A DNA stretch of 64,000 bases from Tuctoria greenei (GCA_036927565.1 JAYESD010000012.1:6138001-6202000), one strand, 5' to 3'; shown: positions 21,976 through 34,029, counted from the stretch's first letter. Notes: generated from the letters alone by a model not told the origin. Translations and numbers: made by a program.

Positions 21976-24196
21976 GGGGACGGGATACTTCGATCACTCG
22001 GAAGGGACCTTCCCAGCTGGGGGAGAGTTTGTTTAACCCTTCTCTAGATTGTATTCTCCGTAGCACCAGATTGCCTTCCTCGAGCTGTCGGCTGTGAACA
22101 TGCCGTTGGTGATAGCGCCAAAGAGCTTGGCGGTATCGGGCATTCCGAACAGCTGCTCGGCACCTTTCTCTTCAAGGAGGTCAAGGTCTTCACGCCGAAG
22201 CTGGTCCTGCGTGGCTTCGTCGAAGATTCGGACCTGGAGCGACCCCAAGGTGATTTCCGGAGGAAGGACTGCTTCAGCTCCATACACTAAGAAGAAGGGT
22301 GTCTCTCCAGTTGACCGGTTTGGAGTTGTCCTGTTGGCCCATAGAGTGGGCGGAAGCTCTTTGATCCAGTTGGCTCCATGTTTTTTCAGGCGCTCATAAG
22401 TGCACGTCTTGAGTCCTTTTAGGATTTCTGCATTAGCTCTCTCGGCTTGGCCATTGCTTGCCAGGTGAGCTACGGAGGCATAAGTGACTTGGATGCCGAG
22501 GTCTTTGCAGTATCCTTAGAAAGCAGAGCTTGTGAATCAGGTCCCATTATTTGTTATGATTTTGTTCGGGACTCCAAATCTGCATACGATGGACTGCAAG
22601 AAGTTGATAGCTGATTGCTTGTTTATTGTCACAACTGGAGTTGCTTCCGGCCATTTGGTGAATTTGTCAATGGCAACATACAGGAACTTGTAACCTCCGA
22701 CGGCGCTTGGGAAAGGTCCCAAGATGTCCATCCCCCACACAACGAAAGGCCATGTAGGAGGTATCATTTGTAGAGGCTGAGCTGGTGTGTGAATTTGCTT
22801 TGCATGGAACTGGCATGCTTCGCATTTCTTCACCAGCTCAGTTGCATCCTGGAGCGCTGTAGGCCAGTAGAAGCCATGCCGGAAGGCTTTACCGACCAGT
22901 GTGCGGGACGACGCATGGTTCCCACACTCGCCTCCATGGATTTCTGCGAGGAGCTCGTAGCCTTCTTCCCTTGTGATGCACCGCATTAGGACGCCATTGG
23001 CACCGCGCTGGTAGAGATCCCCTTCTACTAGCATGTATCTTTTAGCCAATCTGACTATCCGGTCAGTGGATACATCATCGTCAGGAAGGATATTGTCTTT
23101 CAAGTAGCTCCGGATCTTCGAGATCCATGCATCAGAGCTAGCTTGAGCATTTGAGTCTTGCGTGCTGGGTTGCTCGGAGCTTCCGACAGCACCTACGACC
23201 CTTGATGGCTGCCATGGTAACAGGGCCATCGGGACTGCCAGCTTCGGGATGCTGGTCTCGCCCCCTTCGCTCAGTTCGACAGGCTGAGCTGTGGGTTTTG
23301 ACAACCTCTGAACGAAGGTTCTGTCAGGAGCTGGAGCTTCGGTTGAGGCTTTCGTCGAGAGTTCGTCAGCTTCAACATTATAGACACGCTGGACATGGTG
23401 GAGGTCCAAGACTTCGAAGTCCTTCTGAAGCCTCTAGACTTCAAGGAGATAAGCAGCTAGTTGAGGATTGTTACAAGAGCATTCAACCTTCACCTGTTTA
23501 ATGATAAGATGCGAATATCCCTTGACCAATAGCTGCTTGACACCATATGATAGTGCCACCTTTAGTCCATAAATGAGTGCTTCATACTCCGCCATGTTGT
23601 TGGTCGCCTTGAAGTCAAGGTGGACCATGTATTTTACCTTCTCCCCGGTTGGAGCGAGGAGAAGGACTCCAGCTCCGGCCCCCTGCTTTTGCATGGAGCC
23701 GTCGAAGTAGAGGGTCCAGTGAGGCTCGGTGAAGACCGGAGCCTTGAGTTCTGGCTTCTGCTCACTAGGGCCCCCAGGGTTTGATGGAGAAGGGGTCCAT
23801 TCCACCACAAAGTCTACCAATGGATCGCTTGTCTTGGGACGAATTCAAGCGAATTCGGCCAATTCCGCTGCCCACTTTGCAATGTTCCAAGTAGAGTTGG
23901 GATTATGCAAGATCGCACGCAGTGGATAAGAAGTCACCACTGAGATCTTTTGAGCTTGGAAGTAATGGTGAAGCTTCTTGGAGGCAATGAGAACTGTGTA
24001 GAGCATCTTGTTCACCTCTAGGTATCGAGTCTTGGCATCATTTAGTACTTTGCTAATGAAGTACACTGGGCGCTGGACTGTCCAGACCCTCCCGGAGGGG
24101 CCCAGAGCTTCCTCCACATCGACCAGGACCCTCCCGGAGGGGTCCAGACCTGCTTCGGGGACCTATGGGTCCTTGCTGGAGGAACCCGGAGCTTCT
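21976..24196 (-). pseudogene. pol: Tat-C pol fragment: RNase H, second RNase H, integrase
   Basis: A second minus-strand Tat pol copy, about 94-95% like Tat-3 by eye. Right to left: RNase H (23845-24117, QRPVYFISKVLNDAKTRY), archaeal-type RNase H (23434-23820, DGSMQKQGAGAG, NMAEYEAL), linker and integrase (22537-23409), and integrase C-terminal part to 21976, where it stops about 30 codons short. The integrase core has ITNNGT, with Asn for the catalytic Asp. Both ends are rearrangement junctions: 21975/21976 with the Tat-3 LTR and 24196/24197 with Tat-B sequence of opposite polarity. No RT or gag remains. Confidence 0.88.
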
Positions 24197-24413
24197 ACTC
24201 AGAGCTCGGAGTTACCACAAAAGCTTCAAGTCAACGCCGGGTACTTGATGGTACATGTCCTCAACTCGTTGAGTACATCTACCAGGGGGCCAATCAAGCT
24301 ACGACAATGACAAAAATGAAGGCAAAATATGAAGTTCAACATAATTTCATTCATTCAAAGTTCCAAGTTTTAACAAGATTGACGATACAAAATCAATTTA
24401 GAGGATGAAGAGG
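24197..24413 (+). other. Tat-B post-pol region, duplicate of 10940-11102
   Basis: From CTCAGAGCTCGGAG onward this is about 95% identical by eye to the Tat-2 stretch before its antisense ORF, in the same orientation. Non-coding. Confidence 0.7.
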
Positions 24414-25159
24414 TCATATATAGTCACTGGAGTTGCGATGAAACAACACAACAATCTTCTGGGTAGCGTCCTGCACGCCTGCCTTGGCAGCTTCCTCCAT
24501 CCCTGCAATGGGCCCTTCAAGCACCAGAGCTAGCGAGATAGAGGGGTCAGGGCTGCGAAAACAAGTCCGTACATATTCTGCTACTGACTTGGCCAAGTTC
24601 CTCCCCCCTATCTCAAGCTGGTCGCTGATGACATCTTCCAACACTTCGAGCTTGGTTCCGGTTGAGTTCAAAGCTGTTAGGGCTTGGCCAATTTCAGGCT
24701 CTGGATCACTGGACTAAAGCCCAGGGGCACCAGTGCATTCTTTGCACACCCTAAGAAGTCCCAAATCTATTGCGCTTCAATTCTCTAGGTGGTCTGCAGC
24801 TCCTCCAAAGACTTTCTAGCAGTTGTCAGCTCTGCGAAGCCTCCCTTTGTGAATACTTTGACCTCCTTAGCATGTTGCTGCATCCACTCAGCCAACTGCT
24901 TTTCCCGGTCTGCAATTTGCTTATCACAGAGGTTCAGGCGGTCCATCTTCATCACCAGGTTCTTCGCCTCCCCCTTCAACTTATCGTCTTTGGCAGAAAC
25001 AGCAAGCTCCCGCTTGGCGACTTCCTACCCCACTTGCCATATCTGCTGCTTCTCCTCTTCGCAGCGGGATTTGAACAGATCAACACGGAGAGCTAAACCC
25101 TTCTCTCCATGCTCTAGTTTCCGAGAGATCTCTGTCCCTTTGATTTGGAGATCCCGCTC
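24414..25159 (-). pseudogene. Tat-B antisense ORF, C-terminal half
   Basis: C-terminal domain (24414-24671; LEVLEDVISDQLEIGGRNLAKSV, ending SSDYI and a TGA) preceded by the coiled coil (24785-24979, KMDRLNLCDKQIADREKQL). It keeps the stop that copy A has lost. The N-terminal half continues beyond the solo LTR at 26043. Frames are interrupted near 24720-24785 and near 25026. Confidence 0.76.
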
Positions 25160-26042
25160 TGTTGGTGTTTGGATCCGGCAGATCTGTCGATACTACTATT
25201 GGTAGATCGTGGAGTTGTAGTTCGATAATGGGCGCGCAGAGATTCAAGAAGGTAAATGACAAGTAGACACAGAGATTTACGTGGTTCGGTCCACCTGAGC
25301 ATAATACCCTACTCCACGGGGTGTGTCGGTGTTGTATTAAGCGTGTGAGTCTAGAAGAAGCTCCAGAAGAAGAAGCTCGTCTAGGTCAGGGAGTCCAGAA
25401 GAGGTCTGGAGATTTTCCCTTGTGTATCGTCGATCAGTCCTTTTATAGTACAAGGACTGGTCGTTACACCGTTAGCCTGGCCCGACATGTGGCCCTGGCG
25501 GTTACACATGCTTGATACACAATTAATGAGGTTAATTACCCTTAATAGCCCGGTAACGGGCCTTAACAGTGTCGTTACCGGTATTAAGGGTCATCCGATC
25601 GTGTGTCATTAATATGGCATTAATGACACTTAATCGAGTCTTGAAGTCTTTGATTGCTCCTTGAAGGCCCGGAGTCGTTGGGGGTCCACTAGCCTAATTG
25701 TTGAAGTTGAAGGTCTGGCGATCGGCCACGTGGTAGCTCTGGAGCTTACCGTCGTGGACGGGTAGGTCCGGTGCTGTTGGACACGTGTCGGCACTGGAGC
25801 TTCCCTCTGTCTGGGGTTAGGTCTGGGGATGCCATACCTGTATCTAGTTCGGAGCTTTCCCATGTGTGGGCGATAGCTCCGGTCTTATGATACACGTGGC
25901 AGCCCTAGGACTAACCATGTCAGAGAAGCAGGTCCGGTTATACCTGACATGTGGGGCCTTCAAAGGTCTTCAAATCTGGTAGATGGAGTTTCCTTGTGAT
26001 CTTTGCAATCTCAAGGGATATCCGGTACGTAGGGTACCGACA
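25160..26042 (-). repeat. Solo Tat LTR (883 bp) with target duplication
   Basis: Complete LTR, TGTTGGTG at 25160 to CCGACA at 26042, with no internal region. Flanks CGCTC (25155-25159) and CACTC (26043-26047) are a five-base target duplication with one transition. Antisense ORF sequence resumes on both sides. Solo LTRs arise from recombination between an element's two LTRs. G-boxes CACGTG occur at 25727, 25782 and 25893. Confidence 0.88.
25432..25462 (-). promoter_or_regulatory. Tat LTR TATA box in a hairpin (copy 3)
   Basis: Arms GATCAGTCCTT and AAGGACTGGTC around TTATAGTAC, one C/T difference. Relative to copy 1 (CAATCC/GGATTG) the arms are CAGTCC/GGACTG, a paired change. Confidence 0.78.
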
Positions 26043-26904
26043 CACTCCTTATTGTCAGCCGTCTCTTAGCGTCGAAGGAGCTGCTAATTCAGCTTAATCA
26101 ATAACTCGAAACGGTCCTTTGCTAAGTCATTAGTAGCCACCGCCTTGTCATAAATTTGATGAGTCTTCTCTTTTAGCGCTTTGATGGCAGCTTGTCTGTC
26201 GTTCATGAGCTCATCCATATGCTATAGTTTTGTTTTCTCAGCCGCAAGGCAGCCTCTCTCATCAGCCAGACGGCTTTACGTTATCTTCATCTTAAATTTG
26301 AGAAGCTTCCCCCACCGCCTCAGAGTCTCCCTCTCCGCCTCTAGGATATTGTGCTCGTAGTCGAAGCCGAGTTGGACTTGGCAAAGACTCGAGCAGGTGT
26401 TCTCTATCGAGAGGGACAGAGGGATCGACTTCAAACCTTTCATCGGGTCCGCCGACGCCCCCAGAATGTCAGAGACAGGTGTTGGAGCCCATGGCACGAG
26501 CATGGACTCAATAATATATTCATAATTAGTTGCGCCTATCTCTGGGAGCTCGTCCTCCTGTGGCACTGACTTTGGCGCTGCAGCAGTCGAAGCTTTTAGT
26601 AGCTCCAGTGCAGTGACGATTGCTAGCTTCGGCACCATCATGGCTTCAGCTGACAGCTCTGGCGTGGTGTCAACCGCTGGCTCCAATGCTACTGTGGTCT
26701 CAGTCGGCACCTCTGACGCTACTCCAGGACCCATCGCCAGCTCCTAAGTTGGCTTCAGTGCTATTGTCAGCCTCAACACTGGCGCGACTTCTTCTGCATG
26801 TCAGGCACTCCTGCGACATCACCGGCTGTTGGCTCCAAAGTCATCCCGATTTCAGTTGACTCCGAAACTTCCGCAGTATCTGCCGTGACCTCGGAAGAGG
26901 TCAC
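26043..26904 (-). pseudogene. Tat-B antisense ORF, middle part
   Basis: Frame 26276-26734 holds a Pro/Ala/Thr/Glu-rich stretch then LSLSIENTCSSLCQVQLGFDYE and LEAERETLRRWGKLL, the counterpart of the Tat-3 antisense ORF at 12780-12900. It runs on toward 26904 (VPDMQKK, AEVSESTEIGM) and is cut there by element L; the sequence continues in the same frame at 42390 after removal of L and one GTCAC copy. The coiled-coil part at 26043-26275 is frameshifted. Confidence 0.75.
26900..26904. repeat. Target site duplication of L, left
   Basis: GTCAC, identical to 42385-42389. Confidence 0.9.
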
Positions 26905-28480
26905 TGTTGACGACTCCTAAGATATACTAACAAATCATCCCCGGCGACGGTGCCAGAAATGCTTATTAGTATTTCTTAACACCACAGATCATCTCCGGTA
27001 AAGAGATGAGATCCGCAAGCGCGCGGAAGATATCGTTGTAGCATTTCACCCATGAGTATTCCCAAAGGTATTGTATTTATACCAAAGGAAGACAATGGAG
27101 TAAAGTATATACTACTCTTATGGTCAAGGTATGGTATACTAATCCAATATTCGGACAGGGGTAAGTTGATAACAGGGGTAGTGTGACACACACCTAGGCA
27201 ATCTATTCTAAAGGGTAAAATGGGTCCTAGAGGGAGATTGGATTGAGAGTTAGAGAGTTGCTCCTATAATGCTCCTAATACATATACATAGCCTTAGGTA
27301 GATACTAATGGTCACGTCAATGATGAATTCATATGCGATGCTATTCAACACATAGGGCACGGGCTTACCCCTAGCAATACTAGGGTGACTCCCGCCAAGA
27401 GCCTGTGGCATAGTCGAACATGGAGGATTAGAAAGGATAGATAGGGTTGTCACCACCTACTGCCTACCTCTTCAATCCGTGGGTCTACGAGACATCCAAC
27501 GCTACTTAATTACCCTAGCACCATGGTAGCATACTAAGCAAATACCTTAGGAGCCATGGCACAAGCCATCCTAAGGCAATGACTAACCTAAACATCGTTG
27601 AACCAATGTTGAAGCATAGCATAAGTCATTCATATTAACCTAATCATATCATAACTACATAGACTATAGTGGGGGTCTATAGTATTTATGACCATAAGAT
27701 GTGATCATGAGAGTGAAATCATAAAGACTATACCTTCCACATACATGGACTCCACAATCAAACAAGAAACACTTTGTCCAAGTATACGTATAAAAGAAGA
27801 CTAAAGATAATATCTTTATTGAGCACAAAGTCACAAATACAAGAAGGAATACATAAGCCATACCTTTCCCAATGTGGAATTGGGAAGAGAGACTCCTTCT
27901 ACTCCTTTCCCAATTTTGACTTGGGACTAGAGGCTCTCCTCTCTACATCCTAACTCCTCTAAGGACTATGGAAGATAGTGTATACAATAGAATGATGCCC
28001 AAGTGGTGTGTGTTGAAGTGAGGGGTAGGGGGTCCTATTTATACTAGTGTTGAGGTTGGTTCCCGCCACAAAAAGTGCGCGAATCAGTCACCATTGACTC
28101 CAAGGAGCCGGGAGGAGCCAACACGTGGAGGTTGATCGAGTTTGGTGGAAAGACCAGGTCGGCCGACCCCCTGGTTCGGCCGACCTGGTCATTGCACCGT
28201 TTCTCGTGTGCTTTCTCCATGTAGCTGCCAGGTGGGTCCCATTGATGTATATGGGTGATACACAGTTGGATCTCCTTGGATACTTCTGCTGGAATGATAT
28301 TTTATAGGATTGGTCCCTCTACATTTCCTCATTTCCTGCATAAAATACTGCATACACATATTTATCCATGTCCAAGTGGAATTGGGTTAGATAGAAAGGT
28401 GATGTGTGCAAGAAATGACAAATCCTTCACATAACTGAGTTAAATTGACGGATGAAATTGGTATATAACAGTCGTCAACA
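26905..28480 (-). repeat. L 3' LTR (1576 bp)
   Basis: Pairs with 40760-42384 and lacks a 49-bp stretch present there near 42140-42190. A TATA box is at 28036-28043 (minus strand TATAAATA); a perfect 14-bp-stem hairpin lies upstream of it at 28152-28190. Near the other end, 26938-26955 is a primer-site-like sequence inside the LTR. Confidence 0.92.
28152..28190. repeat. Perfect 14-bp-stem inverted repeat in L U3
   Basis: GACCAGGTCGGCCG and CGGCCGACCTGGTC around an 11-base loop, about 110 bp upstream of the TATA box. The counterpart in the other LTR (42007-42045) is imperfect in the right arm. Confidence 0.85.
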
Positions 28481-28495
28481 AACTTCCCCAAGCTT
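28481..28495 (-). other. L polypurine tract
   Basis: Minus strand AAGCTTGGGGAAGTT ends exactly at the LTR terminus, as expected for the plus-strand primer. Confidence 0.8.
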
Positions 28496-29741
28496 ATCCT
28501 TTACTTGTCCCGAGCAAAGTCAAGACTTTAGATTGATGATCAGGAGTTGCTACAATATCTTATTTTTAAAAGTATCTAATGCACAACAAGATACTCTACC
28601 TAGTATTGCAGAAATTAGCTATGATACCCTACCTTTCTTAAGTTATCATGGGGCTTATGCTTTTTCATATTCATGAGTAGTTGAAAGGTAAAATAGCAAT
28701 TGGAGCAAACATAGCCTAGAAATCAAGTTCCACTTAAATCCTGGGGAATTCAATTTAGATATTAAGTACCTCAACTTGATTCCCTCAGTCACTCCTTTGT
28801 GGACAGTGGAAATATTTCCTCACCAAAGCATTGTGCCTCTACTATTCCTACTCATTGAATATGGCTTGTATGTGGAGCTTGGTAAGGAAAGTAAGTAGGC
28901 ATATTTGCATCACATATATAGCTAAGTCAAAAGAGTAAGCCTTAGGAGAATTCAATTCAAAACTTTTTTGATTCAAGACTAGTGCATGTGTGATGGAGTG
29001 GAAGTGGATGTGGATACTTGAGATAACTCCTTTTTGGTATAATCTCTCTTTCTTTTTGCAAGGATGAAACATGGCTACTTTTCTTTTCTCTCTTTTTTTT
29101 TCTCATGCTTATGAGGTAAGCATGCTTTTTTTTTTCTTTTTGTAGCCATGTCTTCTACTCCCTTTCTTTGCAATGAATTTTGAAGAGAGTGCTAAACATG
29201 AATAACATGGAGTTTCTCTTTTTGTTGTGGTATGGTGGATATGATGGACATTTTGCTTACACCTAGTGTAGAAGTATAGCATGTGCAAGTGAAGTCTTGA
29301 ATTCAAAAAGAGTTCAATGATTTCTCACATAGGTCTATACTTGTTGACTAGGCTCAATGTGAAAGCAAATAGCATATGCATAAGGTTTTGTCTATGCATG
29401 AACATCATATGGCTTTGGTAGGTATTTCCAATCAATTTAGGGAAACTTAAATCTTTTTAGAATTTCTCCGAAAATCTAAGTTTTACTTTCAAACTAGGAC
29501 TAGCAGCCCTATTACCAATTCTAGTCTTGCAACAACCTAGAATTAGATTAAGCTTTTGCTACCCAAAACTTCCAAATTAAGGTAAAAGTATTTCAAACCA
29601 ATGAAAACAATATTCGGAGAGTAGCAAGTTGTAAACTAGAGACTTAAGAAAATAAAACAGAGCAACTATTCATCATTTCATCTATGTAAATTCTAAATCA
29701 TTCTTACCGCACATCTTTATTTGATGAAAGCAAATCTAACC

Positions 29742-29742
<1 letters not shown>

Positions 29743-29799
<57 letters not shown>
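29743..29799. repeat. (TA)n microsatellite
   Basis: About 28 TA units without interruption. Confidence 0.95.
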
Positions 29800-29802
<3 letters not shown>

Positions 29803-30104
29803 AGGTGGATGATGGATGAATGGAAAATAAGTATGCAATGGATGATCTGAAATAAAAATATAGTGGGTGTGATACAAGTTACCTCAAGTGGGGGTCCTCC
29901 CCCAAGCTTATTCTTGATCAAGGTCCGTGATAGGGGTTGAAACCCTAACGACGGAGGTAGGCCATGAGTTGGCCTATCCTTGTTGCAGTGTGGCTTTGAC
30001 AATGGAGGGTTGAGTGTTGATTGTTGTATTGCCTCTCATTGACACCATGAGTGTGGTTGAATAGAGTGTTTCCGATGTTGATCGTCCGCATATCAGGGTC
30101 TCCA

Positions 30105-30495
30105 TGTGTTGGGTGTGATTTTTCATTCCTTGGCTAGGATAATGATAACCTTTAGATCCATAGGAATAACGTGCACTCAACATACATTGAGTATGTTCGT
30201 CATTCTTTGGCTAAGGTGTATCATATCTTTTTGCCATAAGGGAGTGACATGTGCCCAACATGCATTGGGTATGATTAGTTGTTCCTTGGGTAACGTACAA
30301 CATACCTAGAACCACAAATGAATGACATGCACTCAACATGGGTTGAGTGTGATCTGTTGTTCCTTGGCTAAGGCATGACATACCTTCTAGCCACATAGGA
30401 ACAACTTGCACCCAATATAAATTGGGTGTGATCTTGTTATTCCTTGGTCATGGTAAATCATAACTCTTAGCCACATAGGAATAACTTGTACCCAA
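30105..30495. repeat. 78-bp minisatellite, five imperfect copies
   Basis: Units begin with (A/G)TTG(G/A)GT(G/A)TGAT at about 30108, 30185, 30263, 30341 and 30421, each with a TTCCTTGG(C)TA core and a CACATAGGAAYAAC-type segment. Non-coding. Confidence 0.85.
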
Positions 30496-31782
30496 TGATG
30501 GTGGCAAATACCTTGAGCCTGAATAAGTGCTTAAAATAGTTGAGAGCATAATGCTCTCACCCATTTGTGGCAGCTCATTGGTTGCTCATGGAGGGTTCCT
30601 ATTTCAAATCTCTAGCCTCGTATAGTTATGATTGACCTTCATGCTTAATTTCCGATAGGTAGCAACCACCCTAATTTACTCCTTGGCCAAGATATGTTGA
30701 AATGGAATCCTCTAGGTATCCCAACAATCAGCTTCATGAATGCCTGCATAGTAATATTACTCCTGCAAACTTCCTCTCTTGAATGGAGAGGTATGGTTAG
30801 CTCCCGAGACTTGTACAAATGAACGTTCGAGTTAGGTAACCGAACTTTCATTTGTACATACGGGGAAGAACAAAATCAAATATGCATTGGATCCAATGTC
30901 AAGTGTATCTATGATCAATGTGTTATTCATTGATAAGAGTGGAGCTTTATGGATAATTCATGTTGCATATTTTCTAAAGCTCCTACCCATACCAATGCAT
31001 GTGATAGAAATACACTATATGGATCCCTACACCTTTTAAAGTTTCTAACCATCTTAGCTTTCAAGAGCAAATTTTATCATTTAGACCATGACAAACAAGA
31101 TTCTCAATTTTATCCTCCTGAACATCACTAGGAATTTAAAATTTAGTGACTCCTCCAAAAAATGCCATTTAATTTTAGAGCAAGAATATCACTTATTCCT
31201 GAGAGTTTGAAATCTAGTGACACCATCCACGCATGAAGCTCAATTAAAAAAATTATGGTTGTCGCTATGCCCAAGTTTCTATATGTCGATTCACCAATTA
31301 AGTCATGCCCAAAAGTTTTGTTTTCTAAACCTTGACAAAAATGACTAACTTTACAAAACAATCCTTAAAGGATTCTAGGTACTTACGTAACACCCTGATT
31401 TTCAAGTTTTGGCAAATTAAAAAACTCAAATGGGAATTTAGAGTTAATAATGGGAGGAAATTGTTTTTATAAATAAAACTATAAAATATATGCATTTCAT
31501 ACTGCATTTTGCATTTTGCATTCATCCTCATGTATTTAAAATTTATTACCAAAATAAATAAGCTAAAAGAACTTTATTTACCAGAGTAAGTACATTAAAA
31601 TAAATTAAATTAGCATAACGAATATGGAAGAAAAGAAATAAAAAGAAAAGAAAAAGAACTAAATCGTCTATGCACATGCATTCATATTTAGATATATAAA
31701 CAGAGTAGATAAATCTATTAAAATCAAAATAGAAATTTTATACAGTAGAAAAGTAATTGGAAAAGAAAATTATAGAAGAATA

Positions 31783-31815
<33 letters not shown>

Positions 31816-32002
31816 GATGGAGCATATATACAAAATATGTGTAGCAAAAGAAGAAAAAGAAAATAATAGCATAAAAACATGTATTAGGGAATAAATATAA
31901 AAATAATATATATATATATATATTTGTGAAACCTAAAGAAACAAATAAAAATAAAAATAATAAAATAATAATAATAATGAAAAAAAAGAAAAAAAGGAAA
32001 CA

Positions 32003-32290
32003 GCACCGCCGGCCAGGCCGATGCCCCAGCCAGCGCGCGCCAGCCTCGCGCCCCGCTCCCCCGCTCAGCCCCACGCTGCAGCGCGCCCCGCCCGCTCCCG
32101 CGCACTAGCGCGACCGCACCGTGCGCCCTGGCCCCACCCCGCCGGCCTCGCTGCCACGCGCCACCCGCGCCCTGGCTGAGCCCCGCTAGGCCGCGCTCCC
32201 GCGCCCGCGCGCTTGCCCCAGCGCCCCTACTCCCGCCGCCCCGCGGGCCCAGGTCAACGCGCCCACGCGGGACGGGACTCGGTGTCGTGG
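32003..32290 (+). other. GC-rich block upstream of the T2 TATA box
   Basis: About 290 bp rich in GCGC/CGCC inside otherwise AT-rich U3. It is repeated in the other LTR at 35878-36190, where it is slightly diverged. It is followed within about 45 bp by TATAAAAAGG. It is not coding in a consistent frame between the copies. Confidence 0.85.
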
Positions 32291-32332
32291 CCGAGTCTGC
32301 CTCTGGCCAAGCGATCGCAGGCTATAAAAAGG

Positions 32333-32340
32333 AACCGTAG
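32333..32340 (+). promoter_or_regulatory. T2 5' LTR TATA box
   Basis: TATAAAAA followed by GGAACCGTAG. The other LTR has TGTAAAAA at 36199-36206 in the same context, a damaged box. Confidence 0.7.
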
Positions 32341-34029
32341 TAAATAGGAAATCATTATTTTTCCTCAGAATTAATTGTAATTAATTCCAAACTTACTCAA
32401 ATAAATAGGAAATCATTATAGAAAATTATTAAAAAGCCATAGAAATTTATGTAACATTAATACAAACATATTTTATGCATGTATTCATATTTTGCATATT
32501 GATTATTGGTTGCAATGCATTTATTATGTATGTTTGCTTGTGTATGTGGTTTATTGCGAGTAGACGGTTTGCTCAAGTGGTTCTGATCGAGAAGCGAGTA
32601 TGCGTGGATCTTCGAGTGCAAGACTTTGAGTTGATTGACCATCAGATTGCGGAATATTAAGGCAAGTGTCCTTGAAGCATATTGATCCAGTTTTAAAATA
32701 AATGTTTTGTTTGCAAAACTGCATGTTGTGTCAATTTGATGGGAAATCCTATGATAGGAAGTTTACTAGATTTGTTTAAACACCCTTGTCACCTGGAATT
32801 TTGGTAGTGAGTCGGGATGGGATTTTTACCTTTTTGCTTCGCTTAATTAACTGGGATGGGAAAACAACACTATATACTTAATTATGCACTAATGATATTC
32901 TGATCAATGTGAACTGGTCAATATGATGTGGTAATGGGTGATCTAAGCAAGCCTGGTATGTGGATGGGTTGGATGTCATGGTGGTTTGCTTGTCTTAGAT
33001 CTAAGGACCGGTTCATGCGAGAATATGCCAGGACAACAGTGCCACCACAAGGCCAAGTATGGGTGCGGCGTAGCTGACTAATTAGGAACGCTGCTGGTAT
33101 TGTATGGACCATTGGATGGCGTGGGGAATAGGAGTCAAGGAGGGCTACCCTGAGATCTGCATGGCACACGAGGGAGCCCGTGGGTGGGAGAATGGAGATT
33201 CAAGCCTGCCAATGAAGCCTTAGTGGGCCCGCACATACTAGTAGTCCATTATGAAAGGCTACTTTGTGATCTCTTGGCCACACACGTACGGAAGTGTGAG
33301 ACGGCATAATAGAGGTTCTTAGTCACTGAAAGGTGATGAAATCACGAACATGTGGGTAAAGTGGTACAATCTCTGCAGTGTGTAAAACTATCATGATAGC
33401 CGTGCTCCCAGTTAAGAGCACCTGGACAACTTCCATGATTAGAGGATTTTGGTATTGGGATGGTTGGATTATGGTTATGGATTGGTAATGGTTAAGGATG
33501 GTTTATGGCTTATGGTTATGGATATGAATTTGAGTTATGGTAAATGGACATGGATAATGATGATGTTGGCAGTAATTGGATATGGTTTATGTTATGTTAA
33601 TATGATGGTTATGATGGGATTGTTTCACATAGACATAGTATACTGCTTTTTAAATGTTTTAATGTACTTTTTAGCACTTAGCCATTATTATATTCGTCAT
33701 TTGTATCAGCTACATGTCATGTTTTCCCACACTTGCTGTGTACGACATGTACTCACCCTTGCAACCCCCCCCCCCCCCCCCAACAGCTGCTAGAGATATT
33801 TTGGAGATCAACATGGAGCACTAGGTTGCGTACCGCCGTCGACTGCCTGTGGAGTTGGAGTCACCTATGCTAGTTTATTTCCGCTGCAATAGAATTCAAG
33901 GTATATTTACTATTCATGACATGGTTAAATTCTGATTTCCGTTTGTGATGCATTTGTGTATGTGTGATGAACATCCTGGGCACACATACACTGCACTTGG
34001 TTCATTTTTCAGAACCAGGTGTCACAAAT

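Larger units (their letters stand above)
28496..31385 (-). other. L internal region, left part, non-coding
   Basis: AT-rich; only short scattered ORFs on either strand, none resembling gag or pol. It contains the (TA)n tract at 29743-29799 and the 78-bp repeats at 30105-30495. T2 begins at 31386. Confidence 0.75.
31386..34026 (+). repeat. T2 5' LTR (2641 bp), with deletion
   Basis: Starts CGTAACACC (first base changed from T) and ends GGTGTCACA. Relative to the 3' LTR it lacks about 665 bp immediately after the TATA box (32333-32340). It contains an (AAT)n tract near 31785-31812, a GC-rich block (32003-32290) and a run of 17 C at 33765-33781. Confidence 0.9.

Noticed and set aside
29743..29799. 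(TA)n tract as an origin or terminator
   Set aside because: A plain microsatellite in a non-coding retroelement interior.
31724..32105. Minus-strand ORFs of 116 and 73 codons over the T2 GC block
   Set aside because: Composed of simple repeats (poly Phe/Leu/Tyr and Ala/Gly/Arg) and not conserved in frame between the two LTRs.
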